DNA of 35,735 nucleotides, from the NCBI GenBank assembly GCA_049999725.1, contig JBNGIS010017771.1, forward strand, positions 18,912-54,646, in the 5' to 3' direction. Position numbers and translations under genes: made by a program. This document shows, one piece after another, positions 17,448 through 30,319 of the stretch; within the stretch, counting starts at the first letter, position 1; each line of letters opens with the position of its first letter. This DNA comes from Haplomitrium mnioides (taxonomy: Eukaryota > Marchantiophyta > Haplomitriopsida > Calobryales). The notes under the pieces are model-generated. The model saw only the letters and a program-made list of their open reading frames with translations. It was not told the origin of the DNA and searched no databases.

Positions 17448-20400
17448 CTCCCCCTCGAGCTCAAGACACACACTCCAAGCTGCTTCCGAAACCTATGCAG
17501 CTTCTTTGCTCCTAAAGCCTTAGTGAAAATATCAGCCAACTGCTCCTCAGTGCTGATGTACTGCAAGTCAATCACCCTAGCCAAAACCTTCTCCCTAACA
17601 AAATGATAATACACTTCAATGTGCTTTGAACGTGCATGAAAAACTGGTTTACTAGCTAGCTGAATACTGCTTATATTGTCACAATGGACCCTCACTGGGC
17701 CTCTTACAGGGACATCTACATCCTGCAAAAACTTAAGCAACCACATTACCTCACATGTAGCCATTGTTGTCCCTCGATACTCCGACTCTGTGCTTGAGAG
17801 GGCAACAGTTGGTTGCTTCTTGCTGCTCCATGCAACTCCGGCACTTCCAAATGAAAAAACAAAGCCACTAGTAGATCTCCGGTCACCAGCACTTCCTGCC
17901 CAATCTGCATCTGTAAAACCAGCAAGCTGGAATGCACTATTGCTGTCATAAAACAGCCCAAACTGAAGTGTGGTTTTCACGTACCGAAAAATCCTGCGTA
18001 CAGCATCCATGTGTGGCTTCCTTGGAGTCTGCATAAACTGACTGACCAAGCCAACAGCATAACTCAAATCTGGCCTGGTGATGGTGCTATATATTAAGCT
18101 ACCTACCATCTTCATGAAGCTCGAAGGATCATCTAGTAATTCCCCTTCATGACTGACCAGCTTTGTATTCTGATCAAGGGGTATGGCAATCGGTTTACAA
18201 CCTGTCATTCCATATCTAGACAGCATCTCTAATGCATACTGCCTTTGAATCAACCAGATCCCCTGATCTGATTTGATCACTTCAATGCCAAGGAAATGCC
18301 TCAGCTCACCTAGATCCTTCATCTCAAACTTCGAATGCAGCAAGTTCTTAACTTCCAAAATATCATCAAGACTACCTCCAGTCAAGATTAAATCATCAAC
18401 ATATATGAGTATGAGCATGGTTCCCTTCTCCGTCCTCCTGACATAAAGAGAATAATCTGAATTCAAAATCTGGAACCCAATAGTAACAAGATACTCACCA
18501 ATCTTGTTCGACCATGCTCGAGGTGCTTGCTTGAGCCCATATAGAGCCTTCTTCAGCCTACAAACCTGATTTGGATGGACCAGATCTATGAACCCTTGTG
18601 GCTGAACCATATATAGAAAAGCATTTTTCACGTGCATCTGGTGTAATGTCCACCGTTTTGCTGCTGCCACTGCAATCACAGCTCGGACCGTGGTCATTCT
18701 GGCTACAGGGCTGAAAGTCTCCTCATAATCAATACCATGAGTCTGAGCATATCCCTTCGCTACCAGCCTTGCCTTAAACCTGCTTACACTCCCATCTTCA
18801 TGCTTCTTCACTTTGTAAACCCACTTACAACCGATAGCTTTCTTACATGCAGGTAAATCGACCAGATCCCAAGTCTGGTTTTTCTCCAAGGCCTTCATTT
18901 CTTCAACCATTGCTGTAGTCCATCTGCAATCACTTAGAGCCTCATGAAAAATAGCCGGCTCCTTCTCAGTGATTACCTGAACCATGTAAGCATGGTGAAG
19001 TGCGAATGCACCCTTGTGCATTAATCGGTCCACTGGGTATTTTACCCTCTCACTTCTGCGTAGGGGTGGACTCTGTACTGGCTGTAATGGCTGCCCTTGT
19101 ACACGAGTGGTTGCTGAAATTTCTCTCAGCTCCTCATCTGCATCATCATGGACACCACCAGCACCTCCGATCTCCGAATGTGAGCTAGTCGAGGCTTGCA
19201 TCTCCATATTTTTGTGCAACCTCTCCTGCAATATCCCACTGCTACTACACTCACCTTGAGGTCCACTGAGCTCTTGAACTTGTTGATTCTCCTCAAGCAT
19301 CACCTGCTTGCCTTTCACATCAACATGTGCATCAACAATCTTTGCGTTATACCAACTGCTCAGTTCATCAAAAACAACGTCTCTACTCACTCTTACCATA
19401 CGTGAAGTAGGACAATAACACTTATATCCTTTTTGTTCACCTGAGTACCCTATGAACACACACTTCTCAGCTTTAGGATCCAGCTTGCTTCTCGTCTCAG
19501 CTGGAACATGAACATAAGCAATACAGCCGAAAACTTTCAAGTGTGAAATATCTGGTCTCCTTCCAGTGAACTTCTCTTCGGGTGTCTTCCCATGTACAGC
19601 AGCTGTAGGCGTGCGGTTCATGATGTACACCGCTGTAGCCACAGCGTCTGCCCAATAGTGATGAGGCATACTCTTCTCATTCATCAAGGCACGTGCTATC
19701 TCCGCAATATGCCAATTTTTCCTCTCAACAACTCCATTTTGCTGAGGCGTATACCTGCAAGTCTGCTGTCTCTTGATGCCTTCTCTCTGCAAGTATGAAC
19801 AAAACTCTCCAGAAAAGTACTCACCTCCACCATCAGATCTAAGGCACTTGATGTGCTGCCCTTTCTCCCTCTCCACCATTGCTCGAAAATGTTTGAAGTG
19901 TGAAAACACCTCACTCTTCTGCTTCATGAAATAAATCCACATTTTCCTTGAGCAATCATCAATGAAAGTAACATAATAAGAACACCCACCAAGTGAAGCT
20001 GTTCTTGTAGGGCCCCACACATCCGAATGTACAACCTCCAGTGGCTTCTAGCCGCATATGCTTCATGAGTGAATGGTCGCCTAGTTTGCTTAGCAAACTG
20101 ACATGCTTCACATATCTTCTGCATGCCCTCCACCTTAAACTTTGGCAATCCATTTACAACTCCAGATGTCTGCATATGTCTCAACCTTGGAATGTTGACA
20201 TGACCAATCCTCTTGTGCCAAATCTCAATATCTGACACTACTCTAGTGCCATGAGCAAACATTGCCTCAGTGACATTCGGTATACTCACATCCAACGTGA
20301 ACATCCTGCCACTCTTCTTACCTGTAGTAATCAGGTTGCAATTGTTGCCCCAATCCTCAATATAAACTCCAGTAGGATTGAATCTCACCTGCATATTTTT

Positions 20401-21624
20401 CTCTACACACTGCCCAACCGAAATTAGATTCTTTTGTATCCTAGGCACGCGCAAAACATCTTCCAAACACTTGGTCTCTCCATTCTCCATCATAACAGGA
20501 ACACGGCCAATCTTCTAGATAGGATGCATGGAAGAGTCACCAGTCTCAACATACCCATGTGAACTCATATCTTTGGTCTCCTTGAACCACTCTCCATGAC
20601 CTGTCATGTGGTTCGAACATGCGGAATCTATGAACCACTTATCCTCAACTCCAGCTTGTGCACTAGACACTGCTGAGAATCCATGCTGCATGACAAACAA
20701 TGACCCTTTGCTGATATTGGATTCTACATAATTCCCTTGTGCAGTGTTTGCTTTCATGTCATTATGCTTCTTGTAACAATCCTTAGCCATATGACCGGAC
20801 TTGCCACAGTAATAACACTCTGTATCTGACATGTTGTGCTGACCGCCACGTCCTTGGTTTCTCCCCCTGCCTCTGGTCTGGCCTCTACCACCATACTGCT
20901 GCTGGGAGTTAGACTGTGTTGTTCCACTAGAGCGTCCTCTACCAATGTTGCCTCTAGCTGTATTTCTGCCTCTTCCTCTACCCCGATTTGAGTAGAACAC
21001 CTGCTCAGTATTGCTTTGACTACTTGAGACTCCCCCTCCAAGGTCAAGCTCTTCATCAACAAGCATCGCGATGAGTTGCGCAAAGGAAGTGGTTCCCTCA
21101 CGTGTCCTCATGGATGTCTTGAATTGCTTGTACTCCTTACCCAAACCATTCAAACATACAACAACCATGGCACTCTCTTTCACTTGCTCTCCAACATTTG
21201 CTAACTACTCAGCCAAAGACTTAATCTTCAAAGCAAACGCATTGACATTCATCCTCTCCTTTTGCAGATTAAAGAACTCCATCTGCAAAGTCAACTTGCG
21301 TGCATCTGAAGTAACTGCATACCTCTCCTTGAGCAGATCCCAAGCCTCCTTGGGTGTCTTGGCTGCCGACACATATCCCATCATCTTGTCGTCGACACTT
21401 ATAGTTAGCCAATAGAGAAGTCGATGTACCTTAGCAATGTGTGCTTTGTAACACTGCATGTCGTCAACAGTTGGCGATGGACCAAGTACAGGCTCCTCCT
21501 CTTCGCCTGTGATGAGTTCCCATAACTCTTTCCCTTTGATAAAATTCATCATACGGACTGACCAAACTGAATAATTGTGCTCATTCAGCTTGTCAGTCAC
21601 AATCTGGGAAATACCATCCGCCAT
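17399..21624 (-). pseudogene. Copia gag-pol polyprotein, lightly damaged
   Basis: The start is taken at 21624 (MADGISQIVTDKLNEHNYSVW, a copia gag start). Gag continues past a TAG at 21205-21207 and holds an intact zinc knuckle, CYYCGKSGHMAKDC (about 20820-20780). Protease has WFIDSACSNHMTG (about 20640). A second TAG lies at 20515-20517. Integrase has the H-x4-H and C-x2-C pair (WHKRIGH, CEACQ), a 1-base deletion near 20053, and then the catalytic core with FIDDCS, LRSDGGGEY and QQNGVVERKN. Reverse transcriptase has YVDD intact (about 18400), but motif A reads QMHVKNAFL (Asp to His) and is followed by an apparent deletion of about eight codons before YMVQPQGF. RNase H (ADWAG, SSTESEYRG, HCDN, ADIFTKAL) is complete. 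From 20020 to the end the frame is uninterrupted for 873 codons. Confidence 0.95.
17448..17459 (-). other. Polypurine tract of the copia element
   Basis: The minus strand reads CGAGGGGGAG directly before the LTR start. The pol reading frame runs through it into the LTR, so the last residues of the protein (RGSIEIS onward) are translated tract and LTR. Confidence 0.85.
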
Positions 21625-21651
21625 GTGAACACAATGTAAAAAACAAATCAA

Positions 21652-22860
21652 CCAGGTAAGTAGTAGCAGGTGTCGAGATGAAATCAGAAAAAAAATCTGG
21701 TTTTTACCCTCAGGAATTCTGCAGATCAGAAAACAGGACTCCCAGGTTTAAACTAGTGATGAAAAAGTGACAAATAAGCCCCCTTCTAGTAAAAACACTT
21801 AATAGTTCTTATAGCATAATAGTTCTTATCGCTAAGTTGTTCTTATTGAGGAAGTTCTTATAACTAAGTTGTTCTTATTTAGGAAGTTCTTATAAGGTGA
21901 TAGTTCTTCTTTGAATAAGAACAAGGTTTAATATTAGAACATTGACTTCGTGAAGGGCTGAGAGAGCTCCTTCATTGAGCTCCTCTCACAAAAAAATAGG
22001 TGCTTCAGGTCTGCGCACGTCGACGTCGAAAAAAAACAGGACTCCCTTGTGGAATTTTTTTCCTTCTGGTGCTACGCGATCGAGGCCCTCCGTGATGCTG
22101 CACGATTTGATTCAGAGCTGCGCCTATGCGCACTCGTTGCATGCAGCGATTGTGGCTGCAAATTGACTGGCAGCCTGTGGCTGCGATTTCTTCGATGCTG
22201 CGATTTCTTCCCAGCGATAGCAAACTCGCGAGGACAGGAAGATCACCAGGAATTCGATGCTGCAATTTCTTCCCAGCCAGCAGATTCGATGCTGCACAGC
22301 CCTTCGAAATCGCAGCTCGTGAGCTGCAAGTGTGATCTGAGCAGCGATGAAGACGACAGAGGGCGAATGCAGCTCCTGGGCGAATGCAGCCCTCTGAACG
22401 AAAACACGAAACTTTGCGCCTGCTTTAGAGGGGTAATTCAACTCCTGGTCGTTAACCTCGAAGGATAGGCACCGGCAATCAATTTGTATGCCTGGCTGAG
22501 TCGTCCGTGAGTCTCCTCGTCGGCAGATGTTGTGACGCAGCTCCCTGGACAAAATGCGAACCAACCTCCTGGAACGAAAACACGAATGGATGCGCTTCTA
22601 CTTCGGCGTGTTGTTTTCTGTCTTCCACCAAAGGTTGTGTTTTCTTAGAACAAATATAAACACGCGCCGGAAAAAAAGTTCAGAATCAGCCCTTAGAAAT
22701 CCTTGAGATCTATTTTGCACCCTCCTTAGTGCAAATCATATATGCTCCTTCTGAGCATGTAACGGCTGTAGCGGGACACTCCTCCTCAGCGATGACTCTC
22801 TCAGGTAACTCCCCTTAACATAATAAAATCTCTGCACACTACTCATCAAATCAAACAACA
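21652..22860 (-). other. Long leader of the copia element
   Basis: About 1.2 kb lies between the primer site and gag. Near 21790-21930 there are about six copies of a box like AGTTCTTAT spaced irregularly. Near 22185-22300 a second repeat is seen, GATGCTGCxATTTCTTCCCAGC. Open frames exist on both strands (for example 22124-22564 on the minus strand, 22049-22468 on the plus strand), but none resembles a known protein. Confidence 0.6.
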
Positions 22861-22861
22861 A

Positions 22862-22876
22862 CCTGCTCTGATACCA
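22862..22876 (-). other. Primer binding site for initiator tRNA-Met
   Basis: Directly inside the 5' LTR end (...CTAACA) the minus strand reads TGGTATCAGAGCAGG, complementary to the 3' end of plant initiator tRNA-Met. This is the standard primer site of plant copia elements. Confidence 0.95.
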
Positions 22877-23105
22877 TGTTAGAGTTAGAGGCAGAGCATG
22901 AAATCACATATGCATACAACAATGCAAGAATGTACTTCACTATACGGCAGGAGCGCCAACAAATACAGAGGGGAAGAGAGAGCATGAATGTGCATCTCAA
23001 GCAGCCCTATATATATACACACCTAAGCTAACTGGCCTAACATAACTGTGTGCTAACTAAGGTGGCTGCCAAGTTAACCGGCAGTTAGAGCTCAAAATCT
23101 CAATA
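22877..23105 (-). repeat. 5' LTR of the copia element
   Basis: It is 229 bp, differs from the 3' LTR at five transitions and has no gaps. It ends at the satellite junction followed by the second CTCAC duplication (23106-23110). Confidence 0.95.
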
Positions 23106-25312
23106 CTCACTCACCAAACAATGGAGCAATTTCACCAAATATGACATGCAAATGAAATTTACTGCTCCACGCATAGAATATGTACCAATTATTGTTTACA
23201 TGATATGGAAACGGAAGTGGGTGCTCTTTTCATCAAACATTGTACCACTTCTCCCAAATATGATATGGGAATGGAAGTTGGTGCTCACTCACCAAACATT
23301 ACCCCCCTTCCACCAAATAGGATATGGAAATGAAAGTTGGTGCTCAACGGATAGAAAATTCTCTTAGATGTGATATGGAAATAGAATATAGTCTCCAGTC
23401 ACCATACATTGTACCACTTCTTTCAAATATCACATGGAAATGGAAGTTGATGCTCAATCACCAAGCATTGCAGCCATTCTACCAAAAAGTATATGAAAAT
23501 TAAAATGATATGCTCCACACATAGAACATACACCAATTCATCTAGATGTAATGTGAAAATGGAAGATAGTGCTCCACTCACCAATCTTTGTAACACTTCT
23601 CCCAAATATGACATGGAAATGGAAGTTGGTGCTACTAACCAAACATTGTAGCCATTCTATTAAATATGAAGTTGGTGGTCAACGTAGAGAACATTTACCA
23701 TTTCTTCTAGAAAAGATATGGAAAAGGAAGCTGGTGCTCCAATCACCAAACATTGTATCACTTCTACCAAATATGACATGGAAATGGAAGTTGTTGCTCC
23801 ACTTAGAGAACATATATCAATCTTCTATATATGAGATATAAATGTAAGTTCGTTCTCACTCACCAAACATTGGAGACATTCTACCAAACAGGATATGAAA
23901 ATAAAAAATAGAGCATCACACTGAGAACATAAACCAATTCCACTAGATATGATATGCACATTGAAGTTGGTGCTCTACAAAGAGAACATAAACCATTTCT
24001 CCTAAATATGATTTAGAATTGGAAGTTGGTGCTAACTCACCAAACATTATAGCCATTCTTCCAAATATAATATGGAAATAAAAGTTGGTTCTCCATGCAC
24101 ATAACATATACCATTTCTACTAGATATGACATGGAAATGGAAGATGGTACTCCACTCACCAAGCATTGTACCACTTCTCCCATATATGACATAGACATGT
24201 AAGTTGGTGCTCACTCACCAAACATTGCAGCCATTCAACTAAATATAGTATGGAAAAAAAAGTTGGTGTTGCAGTCACACAACACATACCAATTCTTCTA
24301 GATATGATATGGGATTGGAATTTTGTGCTCACTCAACAAACATTGAAGCAATTCTACTAAATCTGATATGGAAATAAAAGATGATGTTGCATTCATAGAA
24401 CATTACCAATTCCTTCTAGAAATTACATCGAAATGGTAGTTGGTGCTCATTCACCAAATATTGCAGCAATTCTACCAAATATTATAAGGATTTGATAGTT
24501 GGTGTTGCACGCATTTAGTAGATATGACATGCAAATGGAAGTTGGGGCTCACTCACGAAACACTACAATGACTCTACCAAATACGATGTGGAAATGAAAG
24601 TTGGTGCTCCACTTAGAAAAAACATACCAATTCTTCAAGATATGATATGTTAATGGAAGTTGGTGCTCCACTCACCAATCATTGTGCCACTTCTCTCAAA
24701 TATGACATGGAAATGGAAGTTGGTGTCCACTCAACAAACATTGCAGCAATTCTACCAAATATGATATGGAAATCAAAAGCTGGTGCTCCACGAAGAGAAT
24801 ATATAGCACATCTCTTAGATATAACATGGAAAAAGAAGTCGGTGCTCACTCACGAAACATTGTCACCATTCTACCAAATAGTACATGGAAATGAAAGTTG
24901 GTGCTCTACGCATAGAACATATACCAATTTTTGTTAAAATGATATGGAAGTGGAAGTTGGTGCTCTACTCACAAACATTTCTCCCAAATATGACATGGAA
25001 ATGAAAGTTGGTGCTTACTCACCAAACATTGTAGCCATTCCACCAAATAGGATATGGAAATGAAAGTTGGTGCTTCACGGATAGAACATTTACCAAATTT
25101 TCTAGATGTGATGTGGAAATAGAAGAGAGGCTTGACTCACCAAACATTGTACCACTTCTTCCAAATATGACGTGGAAATGGAAGTTGGTGCTCACTCACA
25201 AAACATTGCACCCTTTCAGTAAAATAGAATATAAAAACAAAATTTAGTGCTTTTCTCACACAACATATACCAATTCTCTTGTATGTGAAATGCAATTTTC
25301 AGTAGGTGCTAC
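23106..25312 (+). repeat. Satellite array between the copia and gypsy insertions
   Basis: The same forward-oriented monomers as 13886-17218 continue across the copia insertion. Like monomers are somewhat more diverged here (many single-base changes, some short deletions such as near 24510). The last monomer is degenerate and is interrupted at 25312 by the gypsy element. Confidence 0.95.
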
Positions 25313-25859
25313 TCTCAAACGGTTGGGAACATGGATGCGCTGAAAATTTGAAATTTTCCGTGTATGAGCTCCCAATTGTCATTTGCAGAATGCAGCTTGT
25401 ATGTTTGTGGCGCCCTCTTGAGAACAACATGATTTAGTAGAAGGGACACAACGCACAATACAAGGGCACAAAGAAATGTATTTGTGAACCAGTAAGGAGG
25501 AGAGGCCTCAGCCCCGGACAAACATCATTCTTAGCGGCAATGCGTCCCTTTGGAGCTCAGTAGGCGCAAGAGGAGCTAGAGAAAGTGGACGGTGATCAAT
25601 CAAAGGAACATCCAAGGAGGAGTGTAGTAAGGAAGGGTTAGAAAAAAAGGGTTTATGGGCTACCAAGGGAAGAAAAAAGGGCAATAAAGTTACATTCAAC
25701 TTTGAGTAGCATAAAATAGGCCTACGTAGCGAAGAAAAGGTAAGTAAGCATTGTGGAGGCCCCTCCCACGACAAAGAATCCCAACTTTTGATTAAATCAA
25801 GGCTAGCAGAGGGCATTTGGGTGTTTTGTTTGTGTAACCAAGGCTGAGTCAAAACAACA
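25313..25859 (+). repeat. 5' LTR of the gypsy element (short form, about 547 bp)
   Basis: It starts TCTCAAACGGTTGGGAA (consensus TGTCAACCGGTTGGGAA) and ends ...GAGTCAAAACAACA by alignment with the 3' copy. A possible primer site, TGGCAACCATGAAGGGG, starts near 25875. It lacks the segment found at about 31998-33085 in the 3' copy. Confidence 0.75.
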
Positions 25860-25959
25860 TAAAAGTTTTGGCAACCATGAAGGGGTTCTCTTGCCAATCG
25901 ATAGAAAGAGTTGTTGAGCAGTGCAAAGCCCCGGTCACTAGGCTAACCGTCCAACACAA

Positions 25960-27300
25960 AGGCGCTTAGATGTAAGCCTATGGTAGAGATCATCGACATG
26001 TGGATCAAACTGCCAAGCTTGGACCGCCCAACAAACATAAACGATCATGCATCCAAGCGAGCACGATGCCCATACCTGCCCTTCAGAGGGACCACCTACA
26101 AAGACCCAAACGATTGGATTGTAGAGTTTGAAGGCACTGTGCACGTTAATGGAGAAGGGGCTATTATGACCACCATATTACCAGGGTTGCTGAAGGGAGA
26201 AGCTAGACTCTAGTATCGGCGCTTGTCCGACGCCAACATGAAAAATAGGCAAGCGTTCAAGGCCATGTTTTTGGCAGAGTTCATAAAGATCAAAGGAGAT
26301 GATGAGGTCCTCATCTGAATCAAGTAGATTGAAATGAAAAGGAAAACATTATTGAGAAAATTCTTACAATCATTTTTGCGACTGGCAAGGAGAGTCACCT
26401 CGATGCCAGAGGACGGGATGCTCTACTCTTGGTTCATCTTAAGACTAATAGGGAAAGTAGGCACCTATATGAAGTAGGGTAACCCAAAAACTTTCGACGA
26501 GGTAGTGGACATAGTGCGGTCCTACATCAAAGCAACAATCTCGAGCTCTCAGAAGAAGACAAAAGTCCCTTATAGGGAGAGCAGTGCCAGCTCGGATGAT
26601 GGGAGCTCCAAGAAACGGATGGGAAATAGGAGGCAGCACCGACACAAGTAGGATCATGATAGGAAAAAAAGGAAAGAGCCATCAAGAGAAGAGCCCCAAG
26701 CAAAAGGAGATCAAGAAGCGGTCAGGAAAGGCACTAATGGAAGAGCCTACTAAGAGGAAGGTGACCCAGAATCCCTTCGAGGACATTACCCAAAAGTTGG
26801 AAGCCATATCCATCCACTTCGTAGGACTCAAGGCAGAAGGGAAAAAGGTCACCGCCACCAGAGCCCATGTATGGTGTGTCCATTATGGGAAATATGGCTA
26901 CGCCAGCCATGAGTGCCCCACCAAAGGGGCGACCATCCAATATGTACGGGAAGAACGAGCTGAATATGTCAAGAAGGAGGTGGAGTATGTTTTTGAGGAG
27001 CCCTTGGAGTACATCTACCATGTGACAAGTGCCTCACGTAACCTGATGGGCCGACCAATGATATTGGGGCCAAGCCAACAAGGTGTATGAGGTCAGATCT
27101 GACCAGAAAATGCCTTGGCAGACAAAGGAAACCGCAAACATATTATGGTGTGTTGGAACTCTAGTCAGCCCGAGCACATCTACACCAGTTGTCGAGAACC
27201 CTAGAAGCAAGGATGGGAGATCCCTTCAAAATTACGCACCAATTGCAAGAAGGAAGGGCACCTCACAACGACCTGCACGGTACCTCATAGAGTAGAATAG
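25960..27300 (+). pseudogene. Gag remnant of the gypsy element
   Basis: Readable pieces are LPSLDRPTN near 26010, PYLPFRGTTYKDPNDWIVEF (about 26070-26130), ILPGLLKGEARL followed by TAG in place of Trp and YRRLSDAN, and KTFDEVVDIVRSYIKAT near 26490. This is the capsid pattern of gypsy gag. A decayed zinc knuckle lies near 26870-26920: WCVHYGKYGYASHECPT, in which the second Cys and the His have both become Tyr through single transitions. Basic SSKKRMGN-like stretches precede it. Several frame changes occur. Confidence 0.8.
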
Positions 27301-27665
27301 AGAGGGGGATAGCTTTAGGGCCCCCCACCCGCTGAAGAGTGAGTTGCCAATATGCAATGTGTCCTAGCAAAGTGAGAGCATGTCATAGAGCTTCCTATCT
27401 GGGAGGTATGCTTGCAAAAGACTGCTACAGGGTAAGCACAAGGGGGGCATTAAAGAAGAAAAAATGCTGACAAGATACAAAAGACAATAACATGTTCACC
27501 AAGGGGGCCAAACCAAGGACTCGCACCCCCACCAATCATGACTCAAACTACTAGTGGGATCACCCCAAGCTATTTTGTCCCAAGCAAGAGGAGATTGTCT
27601 GCAAGCAATTGGAGGCGCTAGAAGAACCAAAGGCTCATGAAGCCGCCACCTAGACCCTTCAAGAT

Positions 27666-28260
27666 ATGCAAAAGAAGGAGGGAGGCCATGAGAAGCAAGA
27701 CCAGCCCCACATAGGCCTACCACTACCCTACAACATTTGCCAAGATGTGCGTGACTATCCAATTAAAACCATTGTGGGTCAGCTGATCAGGAACAACCCA
27801 TTCGACTATCGGCAGCTGCGGGAACTATTGGTGAGACCCAAACAAAGGAGACGTTTGCCATAAGTGGGGAACCCTACAGACGCCATGATGTTGTGTGAAC
27901 ATTGACGGGCCCTAGAGATTGACATTCAGATTGCGAGATGCAACCTGACCATGGTGCCAATGGACGGAGATGCCAAGGTGAACATAATGGTGGAGCAAAC
28001 GGCGCACCAAATGGGGTTCCGAACATTCGAAGCCACGACTTGCATCATGAAGTTGGTTGAAGGCTCTAGGGTGACACCCTTGGGAGCCCTAACAAACATC
28101 TCTACTCACATAGGGGGAGTGGATTTTGCTTTGAACTACTTGATAATGCGGCTGACCAATACCTCCCTATACTCGGCTCTAATTGATAGGTCGTGGCTCT
28201 ATGGGGCCAACGTGAACCATGACTAGAGGACCCGCACTCTGAGGTTCGGGTAGCCTAGGA
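27666..28260 (+). pseudogene. Protease region of the gypsy element
   Basis: Pieces read VRDYPIKTIVGQLIRNNPFD (about 27750-27800) and, after frame changes, LTMVPMDGDAKVNIMVEQTA (near 27945-28005). This looks like a retroviral-type aspartic protease with D-G-D/G-A in place of D-(S/T)-G-A. It is followed by MKLVEGSRVTPLG, VDFALNYLIMRL and YSALIDRSWLYGANVNHD, whose expected I-G-R-x-W-L is altered to I-D-R. A stop follows where Trp is expected (TAG, 28224-28226). Confidence 0.75.
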
Positions 28261-28514
28261 CAGTGGTGCACTATGGGCAGCCACCACACTAGGGGGAGAC
28301 CAGCACATGCCAAGACTATGATACCGATTGGAGCTTGGAGGACAACTTAGATTGTAAAGGGACTTACTGGGTGTGGTGCCTGGATTAGATGACAGAGAAA
28401 GATCTGTTGGGTGGTCTGGATGCAAATAGACTAGCCCTAGAAGTGTTAGTGTAGCATCTGACAAGGCAGAACAAAGAAGGTGGACGGAACATAGAGGACG
28501 AACTAGTTGTCGTC

Positions 28515-30080
28515 ATGAGTGACCCTCCTCTGGTCAAACACAACAAAGAAGAATTGGAGGGAAAGGAGGCAGCTAGCATCCAAGCAAGCCGGCTGGTGGA
28601 ATCAGCAGCCCTAAGCCCTACACAATATCAAATGGTGGAAGTGTTAGGAGGAATGATTTTTCAGGTAGAGGTTGGCCTCAACCTTAGAGAGGAGAAGGCT
28701 TTGACAAAGGTGTTGAGTAACTACCAATATGTGTTTGTTGGCATCATACAAACTTGCAGGGGTTGCCAAGGGAATTTGGAGAGCACTACATTGACCATGA
28801 GCCAACAGCAACACTTGTACTGCAAAAACAATATCAGCTGAACCTCAAGCTGTCCTTAATGGTCAAGGAGGAGGTGGACATAATGTTGGAAGCTGGATTC
28901 ATCTACCCAGTACTCAACTGTGATTGGGTATCCCTAGTGGTCATTGTTCCCAAAAAGCCTGAGCTAGATGAGAAGCCAAAGATCAGAGTTTGCCAAGACT
29001 ACTGACGGCTTAACCAAACAACCAAAAAGGACCACTACCTCATGCCCTTCATAGATAGAATGTTGGACTTGGTTGCAAGTCAGGAGGTGTACAGTTTCAT
29101 AGACGGGTACTCAAGGTATAATAGGGTGTGGATTCGTCAAGACGACTAGCTGAAAACAACCTTTACAACCAAATGGGGAGTCTTTGCTTTTTGGCAGATA
29201 CCATTTGGGCTATGTAATGCTCATGGCACATTCCAGTGATTAATGATGAACCTATTCCATGACTACCTGTGCAAGTTCTTGGAGATTTTCATCGACAACT
29301 TTGTGGTCTATGGGAAGGTAGGGGAACATGGAGAGAACTTATGCATCACCTTCTAGCGATGCACAGATATTGGGCTCAAGCTGCATCCAAGCAAATGCTT
29401 CTTGGCGGTGAAGGAGGGAATATTGTTGGGACATCGAGTGTCTATAAAAGGCATTGAAGTGGATTAGGAGAAAGTGAAGGCATAGGCAAGGGTAGCGTTT
29501 CCTAGCAACCTGAAGAAGGTTCAGGAATTCCTAGGCTATGTGGGGTATTATCGGAGGTTCATCCTACAGTTTGCACTGATTGCCTCGCCCCTAACGGAAA
29601 TGGTGAAGAAGAGAAATGACTTCCAACCCACAAAAAATCAATTGGCAAGGTTCATCGAGTTCAAGAGGCTCGTGATATGTGCCCCAATGTTGTTGCCTTC
29701 CTAACTAGACCAAGAAGTTCCATGTTATGGTGGATGTTTCAAGATTTTGCATAGGAGTAATCTTGAGCCAGCTGGATGCACAAGGAAGAGACCACCATGT
29801 CTACTATGCCAACCGACTTGTGACAAGCGCAGAAAGGAATTACTCCACTACGGGTAGGGAAGTGTTGGGCATCATCTACTTCTTGAAGAAATTCAAGCAT
29901 TATCTACTGCACTATAAGGTCACCTTCCACACCGACCACGATGTTATTCGATACATGGTCAACAAGCTGGACCTAGCAAGATGGGTAGCTAGGTGGATGT
30001 TGATGTTGCAGGAATTAGACTATGAGATCAAGGTATGTCTGAGGAAGCAACATGGTAATGCAGATTTTTTCTCTCGATAG
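28515..30080 (+). pseudogene. Reverse transcriptase and RNase H remnant of the gypsy element
   Basis: After a linker (28515-28740) the RT starts at about 28835 with LNLKLSLMVKEEVDIMLEAG, KPKIRVCQDY, LVASQEVYSFIDGYSRYN (motif A), TFTTKWGVFAFWQIPFGLCN, and the catalytic box FIDNFVVYG (FIDN at 29288-29299), where the second Asp is Asn through GAC to AAC. The thumb and connection follow (KCFLAVKEGILLGH, VQEFLGYVGYYRRFI near 29520-29560). RNase H is open at 29727-30080: MVDVSRFCIGVILSQ, YANRLVTSAERNYSTTGREV, FHTDHDVIRYM. Numerous TAG/TGA codons stand where Trp, Gln or Arg are expected. Confidence 0.9.
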
Positions 30081-30319
30081 GTCAAGGCAGATGGAGGTCA
30101 AGCTGTAAGTGGCACCTTCCATGATGAAGAAGTGTATCACATTCAAGAGGGGAGATCTACAGGTTACAAGGAGATCATTAGTTCCTCCTCACCAAACGAA
30201 TATCTAGGGACTGGTCCCTAGACGCAGCGGTTGTATTTCTCAAAAGGGTGGGATCTTAGATGATGATTAGAGGATTACTTCACCGAGCCTGCTCTGATGG
30301 ACAAGTAAGTAGGTGCCTA

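Larger units (their letters stand above)
17219..23105 (-). mobile_element. Nearly complete Ty1/copia retrotransposon, minus strand (5,887 bp)
   Basis: Two 229-bp LTRs (17219-17447 and 22877-23105) bound it. The 5' LTR on the minus strand is followed by a tRNA-iMet primer site and the 3' LTR is preceded by a polypurine tract. The target duplication CTCAC is at 17214-17218 and 23106-23110, and ignoring the element restores the satellite monomer. The LTRs differ at five sites, all transitions (about 2.2%), so this is the youngest large insertion here. Gag-pol is one frame with two stops, one frameshift and one in-frame deletion. A leader of about 1.2 kb separates the primer site from gag. Confidence 0.95.

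Noticed and set aside
17676-19914. Open frames on the plus strand opposite copia pol, and alternative minus-strand frames
   Set aside because: They are shadows of the long pol frame, which contains all catalytic landmarks.
22049-22564. Open frames on both strands of the copia leader as a possible extra gene (env-like or captured)
   Set aside because: No membrane segment, signal peptide or recognised domain was seen, and both strands are equally open, so I left it as leader.
23146-24937. Open frames in the second satellite block (for example MLMEVGAPLTNHCATSLKYD)
   Set aside because: They have the same cause: satellite translation, with no sign of a real gene.
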